From: Eggerthella timonensis
GTDB lineage: Bacteria; Actinomycetota; Coriobacteriia; Coriobacteriales; Eggerthellaceae
DNA length: 64,000 nt
Direction of reading: 5' to 3'
NCBI RefSeq assembly: GCF_900184265.1
Contig: NZ_FXXA01000002.1
Coordinates: forward strand, 310,001-374,000
The notes beneath the pieces are model-generated. The model was not told where the DNA came from. It worked only from the letters and a program-made list of their open reading frames with translations, and made no database searches. Below are positions 57,551-64,000 of this stretch, in pieces. Position 1 is the stretch's first letter. The number at the start of each line of letters is the position of its first letter. The position numbers and the translations under genes are program-made.

Positions 57551-58012
57551 ATGGCCAACGTAGCTTGGGGCAAGAGGATTCTTGCCGTTGCGGTTTCGAG
57601 CTGCCTGTGCGCTTTGATCGCGGTTCCCGCCTACGCGTTCTACTACGTCCATGGCGAAGAGAACGTGGCTGCGACCAGCAAGGGCGTCATCGAGGTCACG
57701 TGCACGGTAGACGAGACCGCGCAGGGCGGAGGCGTGAAAACCTCGCTCATTATCGTTCCCGCAGACAGTACCGCTGCTGCTTGCCTGGATGAGAGCGTGG
57801 TTTCCAGCAACAGTCAGAACGGCCTTGTGGCCATTCACGACTACAGCGTCTCCAGCTTGGCGGACGAGCTGTCCGGCAAGCAGTACACGTGCACGGTGTA
57901 CAAGGCAGGCAGCCAGAAACCGGGCACGCACACCGCGTTCGACGGAAGCGGCACCGAGGGCGAGAACACGCCGCTCGAGCGCTTCGACAGCGTGGTGTTC
58001 ACGGTGGCGTAA
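57551..58012 (+). CDS. Secreted small protein of unknown function
   Basis: A 153-residue protein with a classic Sec signal (GKRILAVAVSSCLCALIAVPAYA, cleavage likely after AYA). The mature part is about 125 residues, rich in Val, Thr, Ser and Asp, with two Cys (CTVDET and YTCTVYK) that could pair. The family is not recognised; beta-rich, surface-binding proteins look similar. AAAGGAAG precedes the ATG, and a strong promoter lies upstream. The third membrane LuxR gene follows after 280 nt. No partner gene gives a function. Confidence 0.75.
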   Translation: MANVAWGKRILAVAVSSCLCALIAVPAYAFYYVHGEENVAATSKGVIEVTCTVDETAQGGGVKTSLIIVPADSTAAACLDESVVSSNSQNGLVAIHDYSVSSLADELSGKQYTCTVYKAGSQKPGTHTAFDGSGTEGENTPLERFDSVVFTVA

Positions 58013-58292
58013 GCGCCGCGCAGGGGACCCGAACGACCAGCCGGGCCCCCTGCAAGGCGTCCGGACCGATTCTCCGCGAACCGCAGGCCTAAGCTCCTCG
58101 ACTCGTCGGCCAAGGCCCATCAGAAGCTTCGACCACGCCGCTCAAACATCATCCGCAGAGGATTATTTTTTCGTTATCCCAGTTCAGAAGCACGCGATCA
58201 CACGACGAAACCATGATCTCATCGCTCACCTCGCTAGAAAAAGCACGGCTCCCACGGTATGATGATGCGCAGGGATTCAAGGAGGGGGCTTC

Positions 58293-59990
58293 ATGGGGAT
58301 TCGCGTTCCTCGCATCACCATCAACGCCGATTTCGGCGACGATGCCGCGTTCGGCGATCTGAGCCTGCTGTCGGTCGGCTACGGGCTTCACCAGGCATGG
58401 GTATACGCCGCCATGTTCGGAACGTCCTCCATCTTCGGCACGCAAACCTACATCACCGGCATGTACGGAAGCCACGCATCGTTGCCGTTCCTCATCTCCA
58501 TCGTCGTGTTCGGGCTGTGCCTGTTGTTCGCGGGAATCACCGACCAACGGCTCCTGCGAACCTACATTTCGAAGAAAACGCTCGTGGCGGGCTCGCTGCT
58601 CATGTCCGCCGGCACCTTGCTGCTGCTCTCGCCTCCCGCGATCAACGGGCCGGTGCTGGAAGCGATATCGGGCATTTCGACGGGCATCGGCTCCGCCATC
58701 CTGATCCTGTTTTGGGGCGTCGCGTTCGCGCGATGCGACAGCGCGTCCATCGTGCTGAACTCGTCCATAGCCATTTCCATCGGCATCGGGGTGTACGCGA
58801 TCGGCTTGCATTACGGACCGTTCCCCCTTGCGGGAATTCTCACGGGCATCATCCCGTTGCTCGAGCTTGCCATCCTGTGGAACAAAACGCCGGCACCGTA
58901 CTCCGAGCGCAACGAGGTGCCCATCTTCAAGCCGCTGCCCGTCAATCACGCCAAGTTCTTCCTGCGCTTCGGCATCCCGGTGTTCGTGTTCGGCGTGGCG
59001 CTCGGCACGCTGCGGCAAACGTCCATCCAGTACATCGTGCCCGCCTCGAACGTGGGCGACCAAATCGCCATGTTGCTGGCGGCCGGTTTCGCCTCCGTGG
59101 TCATCCTCGTCACCATCGTCGCGCTCGGGGGAGGCGACAAATGGAGCCGCTACTTCCGTCCGCTCATCCCCTTCATCGCCATCACGCTGTTCTTCCTGCC
59201 GCTTTCGGAAATGAGCGATGGCACATTCGCCACCATGTTTCTCATGATGGGCTACCTGTGCTTCGAGGCGCTCATGTGGATCTTCTTCGGCGAGCTGGCG
59301 CAACGCTTCCGCTTGTCGCCCATCTACGTGTTCGGCTTGGGGCGCGGCATGCTGGCACTGGCGGGGTTGGCTGGCTCGCTGTTCCCCATCGTGGCGGCAA
59401 ACTGGGTGCATCTGCTGCCCTTCGGCGAGCAGGGCGTGATCGTCGTCGTGCTGCTTATTATGGTAGTGGCGTACGCGCTGCTGCCCCGCGAACGCGAGAT
59501 CGAGGCCATCGTCGCCCCGTGCCCGCTCGTGAAAGCCGTGTCGCTCGAGCTGAACGACCGTGTGCGCCCGCTGGGAGCTTCGAATACGAGCGCCGACGAC
59601 GGCACCTCGTCTACCGAACCCGAAAACGCACCGGCAACCGCCCCCGCCCCCTCCATCAAGACCCCGACGGGGCCAGCGACGCCGACGCGCACCCCCTCGT
59701 TGCTCGAGCTCAGCAGCGCGCCCCGAGCCGAGGAAAGCGAAGAGCGCAGGGGAGGAGGCCGCTTTCGCGCGAAATGCGAGACGGTGGCCAACACCTACCT
59801 GCTGTCCCGCCGAGAGACCGAGATCATGTTCTTCCTGGCGAAGGGTCACAACGCCGCATATCTCCAGGAAAAGCTCTACATCTCGGAAGGCACCGCGAAA
59901 ACCCACATCCGCCACGTCTACAAGAAGACGAACGTCCACAGCCAGCAGGAGCTCATGCGCCTCGTCGAACTCGCCGACCCCGCCGAATAA
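58293..59990 (+). CDS. Membrane-bound LuxR-family transcriptional regulator (multi-TM)
   Basis: A 565-residue protein, third of this type in the window. About 12 helices cover residues 20-400; a disordered Thr/Pro/Ala-rich linker runs about 430-480; the LuxR HTH ends the protein (LSRRETEIMFFLAKGHNAAYLQEKLYISEGTAKTHIRHVYKKTNVHS). GAGGGGG precedes the ATG, and TATGAT (about 58259-58264) is a likely -10. Its target is unclear: nearby candidates are the secreted protein at 57551 and the Moco cluster, neither adjacent enough to be sure. Confidence 0.9.
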   Translation: MGIRVPRITINADFGDDAAFGDLSLLSVGYGLHQAWVYAAMFGTSSIFGTQTYITGMYGSHASLPFLISIVVFGLCLLFAGITDQRLLRTYISKKTLVAGSLLMSAGTLLLLSPPAINGPVLEAISGISTGIGSAILILFWGVAFARCDSASIVLNSSIAISIGIGVYAIGLHYGPFPLAGILTGIIPLLELAILWNKTPAPYSERNEVPIFKPLPVNHAKFFLRFGIPVFVFGVALGTLRQTSIQYIVPASNVGDQIAMLLAAGFASVVILVTIVALGGGDKWSRYFRPLIPFIAITLFFLPLSEMSDGTFATMFLMMGYLCFEALMWIFFGELAQRFRLSPIYVFGLGRGMLALAGLAGSLFPIVAANWVHLLPFGEQGVIVVVLLIMVVAYALLPREREIEAIVAPCPLVKAVSLELNDRVRPLGASNTSADDGTSSTEPENAPATAPAPSIKTPTGPATPTRTPSLLELSSAPRAEESEERRGGGRFRAKCETVANTYLLSRRETEIMFFLAKGHNAAYLQEKLYISEGTAKTHIRHVYKKTNVHSQQELMRLVELADPAE

Positions 59991-60168
59991 CAGGCTGAGG
60001 CGCCCGTGCGTGCCGGGCCGCACGAGCGGGCGCGTCGCGACGCATCGCGCGTCCAGCGGGCGCAGGGCGTGCAGAGCGGGGCACCTGCGCGGGCGCAGCG
60101 GGTGCAGCGCGACGCACCTCCCGCCCCTCCCCGTCACGTGCCTGCGAAAACAGGTTTCGAAGCCTTTT

Positions 60169-60332
60169 CTGCATCTTTTTCGACCTTGTGGCAACGACCT
60201 CGCCGCGGCGGAAGCCCCCGACCAGGCCCGATAGCGCGACCCGCAGGAACGTGCATCGACAGGACGAACGAGCGAGTTTTCTGACCTGGGGAAACTTCTT
60301 CGCTCTTTGCCACAAAGTCGAAAAAGTTGCAG
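60169..60332. repeat. 164-bp inverted-repeat element, TTTTTCGACTTTGTGGCA family (copy D)
   Basis: The arms 60169-60194 and 60307-60332 match over 26 bp with two mismatches and contain CTTTTTCGAC. GACCAGGCCCG begins at 60220 and GACCTGGGGAAACT at 60283-60296. Noncoding. Confidence 0.85.
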
Positions 60333-60399
60333 CATCGGCCCGAAAACCAGCTTCGAGCGGCAATCGGCCGCATGCGCCCGTGGATCGGAACCCGAGCGC

Positions 60400-60522
60400 C
60401 CCCATTGCAGCGCATCGATCGGGAAAGCGCTCCCCATTGCAGCGCATCGATCGGGAAAGCGTCCCCATGGCAGCGCATCGCGACCGGAAAAGCCCCGTCG
60501 CAGCGCGTCGACCGGGAAAGCG
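60400..60522. repeat. Four tandem 30-32-nt repeats
   Basis: Units of the form CCCCATTGCAGCGCATCGAT plus CGGGAAAGCG start at 60400, 60432, 60463 and 60493, the last two diverged. No translated product is supported; function unknown. Confidence 0.8.
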
Positions 60523-60741
60523 CGCGCCCGCAGCCGCGCTGCTGCCAATAATGACGATTGCGTAAAGGATGGGGCGCGGGCAGGGGGTTTATGGCAAGAT
60601 GGAACATTGCATAGTCATATGCAGGGACACACGAACTAAGCTGGTTGCGTTTGGGCGCGCGACCGCGCGCGGCACCGCTGCACCGCGCGCGAGGATCGGC
60701 CGAGGCCGGCGATGGCGCCACGCACCATTAAAGGAGATGCA

Positions 60742-61989
60742 ATGGGCTTTCTTTCGAAATTCGAAGGCAGGATGGAAGACACGTTCGAGGGCGCTGCCGA
60801 CAAGATGTTCGACGCTCCCATCTCGCCGGTTCAGATAGCGAAAAAGGCCGAGAAGCAGATGCGCCGCGAGAAGATGGTTGGCGCGGGAAAGCAGTACGCC
60901 CCCACGCTGTACACCGTGCTGGTCAACCCCGACGACGATCGCCGCCTCATGGGCTACTACCCCACGCTGGCGGGCGAGACGGAAACGTACCTGGCCGCGA
61001 AAGCGTCCGAGCAGGGACTCGTCATGGACGGCCAGCCGCTCGTGCGCTTCATCGTGGACGAGGATCTCAAGCACGGCAAGTTCGACATCATCGCCGAAGC
61101 CGTGGCCGCGCCCATCATCGCGCAACTGCGCGCCGAGGAGATGCATCGCTACGGCCTGGCCGCTGCTCCTGCACCGCACCCCTACGCCGCACCGCGTCCG
61201 CAGGCCCCCCTGCCGCAGCAGCAATACGGCGGCTACGACCAGGGTTACGGCGCCCCGGCTCCCATGGCCCCTGCGCCCGACCCGTACGGCGGCTACGACC
61301 AGTACAACCAGTACGATCAGTACGAGCCCATGGGCGTGGACGCATACGACCAGCCTCAGCAGCTCCCCTACGTGCCGGAAGACGAGATCGACCGCTCCAT
61401 CGACTACGGTGAGTACACGTTCGACAGCCGCGACTTCGACGAGCAGCGCGACGGCATCCAGCCGCTCGACCGTCCCGAAGCCGTGGATCCGTTCGCCCTC
61501 GGCGCTGCCGCGGCGGGCGCGGGCGTCGTCGGAGGCGCCGTCGCCGGTGCGGGCATGGGCGCCGCGATGCAGCAGCCCCGCCAAGCTCCCCACCCCCAGC
61601 CTCAAGCGCAGCCTCAGCCTCAGACACAGCCGCGCATGGCGGCCGAAACCGTCGTGTTCGCCGGCGGCCCGCAGGCAGCCACCCCCATGCCCGCGCAAGC
61701 CGCGGTGCGCGCGCGCCTCATCGACACCACGAACAACCGCGCCTACGACCTCGCGTCGGCGCGCCTGCTCATCGGCCGCGAGTCGAAGAACGACATCGCC
61801 GTGCACGACGTGAACGCCTCGCGCACGCATGCCGAACTGCGCTTCGAACCGCAGGGCATCTGGACCATTACCGACCTCGGATCGACGAACGGCACTCTGG
61901 TCAACGGCCGCGAGATAGCCACCCAGCCGCTCTCCGAGGGCGACCGCATCACCATCGGCATGACGAACTTCACGTTCACCCAAGCCTGA
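60742..61989 (+). CDS. fhaA: FhaA: DUF3662 and FHA domain protein
   Basis: A 415-residue regulator of cell-wall synthesis. An N-terminal DUF3662 (about 1-130, MGFLSKFEGRMEDTFEGAADKMF) is followed by a long disordered Pro/Gln/Tyr-rich linker (GGYDQ repeats) and a C-terminal FHA domain (about 320-415, with LLIGRESKNDIAVHD, SRTHAEL and DLGSTNGTLVNGR). The FHA domain binds phosphothreonine produced by Ser/Thr kinases. AAAGGAG precedes the ATG at 60742. Its neighbours fhaB, pstP and an FtsW/RodA gene are the same as in other actinobacteria. Confidence 0.94.
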   Translation: MGFLSKFEGRMEDTFEGAADKMFDAPISPVQIAKKAEKQMRREKMVGAGKQYAPTLYTVLVNPDDDRRLMGYYPTLAGETETYLAAKASEQGLVMDGQPLVRFIVDEDLKHGKFDIIAEAVAAPIIAQLRAEEMHRYGLAAAPAPHPYAAPRPQAPLPQQQYGGYDQGYGAPAPMAPAPDPYGGYDQYNQYDQYEPMGVDAYDQPQQLPYVPEDEIDRSIDYGEYTFDSRDFDEQRDGIQPLDRPEAVDPFALGAAAAGAGVVGGAVAGAGMGAAMQQPRQAPHPQPQAQPQPQTQPRMAAETVVFAGGPQAATPMPAQAAVRARLIDTTNNRAYDLASARLLIGRESKNDIAVHDVNASRTHAELRFEPQGIWTITDLGSTNGTLVNGREIATQPLSEGDRITIGMTNFTFTQA

Positions 61990-62010
61990 GCGGAAACGGA
62001 AGGATAACCC

Positions 62011-62424
62011 GTGATCGACGTCGTACTTCTCATCGTACGCCTCCTGTTCGTCGCGCTGCTGTACCTGTTCCTGTTCGCCATCATGAAGACGGGCATCGGA
62101 CTCGTTCGCGGGCAGCGCAAGAAAGAGCGCACCTGGAACCTTTCGGTGGAACGGGGGCCGAAGGAGCTACGCGGCGTGTCCATCGTCGTTCGCGGGCCCG
62201 TCATCGTGGGCCGCAGCCCCGGCGCCGACATCGTCGTGGGCGCGGGATACGTGTCGGGTCGCCATGCGCGCTTCCAGCTGATGGGGCAGAACCTGTTCGT
62301 TGAGGACCTCGGGTCCACGAACGGCACCGGCGTGAACGGCCAGCCCATCACCGAGCCCACCGCCCTGCGCAACAACGACGTCGTGAACGTCGGCGACGTG
62401 GCCATTCGCGTGAGGTTCGCCTAA
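62011..62424 (+). CDS. fhaB: FhaB: membrane-anchored FHA protein
   Basis: A 137-residue protein with one N-terminal helix (LLIVRLLFVALLYLFLFAIM) and a single FHA domain at about 48-137 (VIVGRSPGADIVVG, SGRHARF and DLGSTNGTGVNG). It reads phosphothreonine on partner proteins at the membrane, probably linking kinase signals to the elongation/division machinery. It starts 21 nt after fhaA and overlaps the pstP start by 1 nt. Confidence 0.94.
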   Translation: MIDVVLLIVRLLFVALLYLFLFAIMKTGIGLVRGQRKKERTWNLSVERGPKELRGVSIVVRGPVIVGRSPGADIVVGAGYVSGRHARFQLMGQNLFVEDLGSTNGTGVNGQPITEPTALRNNDVVNVGDVAIRVRFA

Positions 62425-63641
62425 TGGCTGCGGATCGGTCGTACAAATCCACCCCGCGCACCCGCAAGGGAGCGCTCACCTCGTTCGGCAGCCGCACCGA
62501 CATCGGCTGCCTGCGCGATCACAACGAGGACAGCCTCGTGGTCACGCCGCCCCTGTTCGCCGTCGCCGACGGCATGGGAGGCCACGCCGCGGGCGAGGTC
62601 GCGTCGGAAATCGCCGTGCGCGTGCTGTCGGAGCAGGCTCCCGAGCATCCCGACGGCCCCGCACTCGGACGCGCCGTCGAGGAAGCGAACCGCGCCGTCA
62701 TCCAAGCCGCCCACGAGGGGCGCGGACGCCAGGGCATGGGAACCACCATGACCGCCGCCATGCTGGAAGGCGAGCGCCTGGTCATCGCCCAGGTGGGCGA
62801 CTCGCGCGCGTACTTGCTGCATCAGGGAAAGCTCCAGCAGCTCACGCGCGACCACAGCCTGATGGCCGACATGATCGAGGCGGGCCAGCTCACGCCCGAA
62901 GAGGCGCGCACGCATCCGCAGCGCTCGGTGATCACCCGCGCGCTCGGCAGCGACGCCCACCTGCAACCCGATATCTACGAGATCAACGTCGAAACCGGCG
63001 ACCGCCTGCTCATCTGCTCGGACGGCCTGTCGGGCATGGTGTTCGACGACGAGATCGAGAACACCCTGCGCCGCGTGCAGGACCCGCAGCGCTGCGCCTC
63101 GCAGCTGGTGAACGAGGCCATCGCCGCCGGCGGCCACGACAACGTCACCGTCATCGTGGCCGACGTGACCGGGTACGCCGAAGTGCGCCGCAAGAAACTC
63201 GCTCGCAAGACGAAGCTGTCTATCGCACTCGTGCTCGTGCTGTTCGCGGCCATCATCGCCGGGGCAGCCTGGGGCACGCAAACCTACCTGAACACCACCG
63301 CCTACCTGGCCAACGACAACGGCAAGGTGGCCATTTACCGGGGTCTTCCCGGAACGCTTTTGGGCCTGTCGTTCTCGCAACTCGAACGCACCACCGACGT
63401 GCCCGTCGACGACCTGCAACCGGGCGTCGCGAACCGCCTGAACGAGGGCATCCGCGTGGACGACGTGGAAGCGGCCGAGGCGCTGGTGAAAGAGTACGAG
63501 GACGAGCTGGCGGAACGCGCGAAAGCCGACAAGCAGGACGAGGATGCCGAGCAAGACAGTGCCGCCGGCCAAACCGACGGCGGCGCCGACAACGCCAACC
63601 CGCCCGCGCCTGCGAACCAGTCTGACGGCGGTGCTGCATGA
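62424..63641 (+). CDS. pstP: PstP: PP2C-family Ser/Thr phosphatase
   Basis: A 405-residue membrane phosphatase. The PP2C domain (about 15-250) has the metal-binding motifs RDHNEDS, VADGMGGHAAGE, QVGDSRAY, DHSLMADMIEAG and SDGLSGMV, with GGHDNVTVI near the end. One helix follows (about 262-285), then an external Asp/Glu-rich tail without PASTA repeats. It reverses kinase phosphorylation of FHA partners and cell-wall enzymes. Its ATG overlaps the fhaB stop, and its stop overlaps the next start (ATGA), so translation is coupled through the operon. Confidence 0.95.
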   Translation: MAADRSYKSTPRTRKGALTSFGSRTDIGCLRDHNEDSLVVTPPLFAVADGMGGHAAGEVASEIAVRVLSEQAPEHPDGPALGRAVEEANRAVIQAAHEGRGRQGMGTTMTAAMLEGERLVIAQVGDSRAYLLHQGKLQQLTRDHSLMADMIEAGQLTPEEARTHPQRSVITRALGSDAHLQPDIYEINVETGDRLLICSDGLSGMVFDDEIENTLRRVQDPQRCASQLVNEAIAAGGHDNVTVIVADVTGYAEVRRKKLARKTKLSIALVLVLFAAIIAGAAWGTQTYLNTTAYLANDNGKVAIYRGLPGTLLGLSFSQLERTTDVPVDDLQPGVANRLNEGIRVDDVEAAEALVKEYEDELAERAKADKQDEDAEQDSAAGQTDGGADNANPPAPANQSDGGAA

Positions 63642-64000
63642 CGCGTCGCAACGTAGAGCTGATCCTGCTGTTGGTGGCGGCGCCCGTGGTGGCGCTGCTG
63701 TTCGCGATGATCGCCATCAACCAAGGGCAAGCGCTGAACCTGACCACCTTGGGCGTTCCTGCGGCCATCTTCGTGGCGTTCGTCATCGCGCACCTCGCCG
63801 TGCGCAAATTCGCGACGAACGCCGACCCTGCCCTGCTGCCCATCTCGTTCGCGCTGTCGGGCATCGGCATCGCATTCGTCACCAGCCTGGCACCCGATCT
63901 GGCCGTCGGCCAGGTGATGTGGCTGTTCGTGGGCGTGGCCTGCATGGTGCTCGTGCTCGTGTTCGTACGCAACCTCGACAAGGTGGCGAACTACAAGTAC
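63638..64000 (+). CDS. FtsW/RodA/SpoVE-family glycosyltransferase, partial (runs off right edge)
   Basis: The first 121 residues contain four membrane helices (ELILLLVAAPVVALLFAMIAI near 7-27 and later ones). The gene order after pstP is that of the actinobacterial rodA gene, which polymerises peptidoglycan glycan strands. The helical pattern fits a SEDS protein with an extended N-terminus. Overlap ATGA with the phosphatase stop. The catalytic part lies beyond the window, so the exact SEDS type (RodA or FtsW) is not decided. Confidence 0.8.
   Translation, partial: MTRRNVELILLLVAAPVVALLFAMIAINQGQALNLTTLGVPAAIFVAFVIAHLAVRKFATNADPALLPISFALSGIGIAFVTSLAPDLAVGQVMWLFVGVACMVLVLVFVRNLDKVANYKY

Larger units (their letters stand above)
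59991..60741. other. Noncoding: inverted-repeat element and tandem repeats
   Basis: About 750 nt with element copy D (60169-60332), GC-rich CAGCGC-type repeats on both sides, four tandem 31-nt units (60400-60522) and the ribosome site of fhaA. No gene is supported. Confidence 0.75.

Noticed and set aside
60400-60522. CRISPR array
   Set aside because: The 30-32-nt units are contiguous tandem copies without unique spacers, and there are no cas genes.
58149-60548. Minus-strand open frame of 799 codons
   Set aside because: It runs antisense to the LuxR gene and through the repeat region; no ribosome site and strongly biased composition.

Overview
The window looks like a chromosomal segment of a high-GC anaerobic Coriobacteriia member, most likely Eggerthella or a close relative in the Eggerthellaceae. 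This is inferred from content, not from a database match. The evidence is Tat-exported flavin fumarate-reductase-like enzymes, a very large molybdopterin enzyme with an N-terminal Cys pattern like the gut catechol dehydroxylases, three regulators with about 12 membrane helices and a C-terminal LuxR domain, and an fhaA-fhaB-pstP-FtsW/RodA cluster. Two perfect parS sites (TGTTTCACGTGAAACA) at 30806 and 39820 suggest the segment lies near the replication origin. Many genes have a -10 hexamer only 5-8 nt upstream of the start codon, which points to leaderless transcripts.

Layout. 1-6.4 kb: Ser/Thr kinase (cut by the left edge), YigZ-like protein, flavin reductase, lipoprotein and a membrane LuxR regulator, all on the minus strand. 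6.4-10.2 kb: tRNA-Leu, then a response regulator, BcrA-type ABC ATPase, permease and short histidine kinase, which resembles a peptide-antibiotic sensing and export module. 10.2-18 kb: cell-envelope genes (CPBP protease, TraX, LCP ligase, a single-chain MurT-GatD fusion, polysaccharide deacetylase). 18-24.7 kb: an IT-superfamily permease, tRNA-Thr with a small accessory pair beside it, a tocopherol-cyclase-like protein, and a c-di-GMP phosphodiesterase/diguanylate cyclase pair. 25-30.3 kb: stress protein, two-component system, VTT membrane protein, and a UvsE endonuclease fused to a DUF1722-like domain. 30.3-33 kb: encapsulated ferritin plus encapsulin behind an iron-box-like palindrome, then an AT-rich Fic gene with its own inverted-repeat operator.

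33-42 kb: an AarF/UbiB kinase, a second flavin reductase divergent from a second membrane LuxR regulator, an EamA transporter, a parS region followed by a tiny membrane peptide with a convergent antisense promoter (a type I toxin-antitoxin candidate), and an L,D-transpeptidase. 42.4-50.9 kb: a respiratory cluster of a catalytic Moco subunit, a four-cluster Fe-S subunit, a DmsC-type anchor, and NapG/NapH-like and polyferredoxin proteins. Its likely chaperone (TorD family) is at 55.8-56.5 kb. 51-57.5 kb: an uncharacterised pair with a UvrD-like ATPase, a DUF559-like nuclease gene, and the TorD operon. 57.5-64 kb: a secreted protein, a third membrane LuxR regulator, and the FHA/PP2C/FtsW cell-wall signalling cluster, cut by the right edge.

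The most unusual feature is a set of intergenic elements, mostly 124-169 bp, bounded by 21-32 bp inverted repeats. At least four share the arm TTTTTCGACTTTGTGGCA, and seven with different arms share an internal core close to GACCTGGGGTTTTC. Two copies flank the DUF559-like nuclease gene. I do not recognise this family. The other leading novelty candidate is the small peptide with antisense RNA next to parS.
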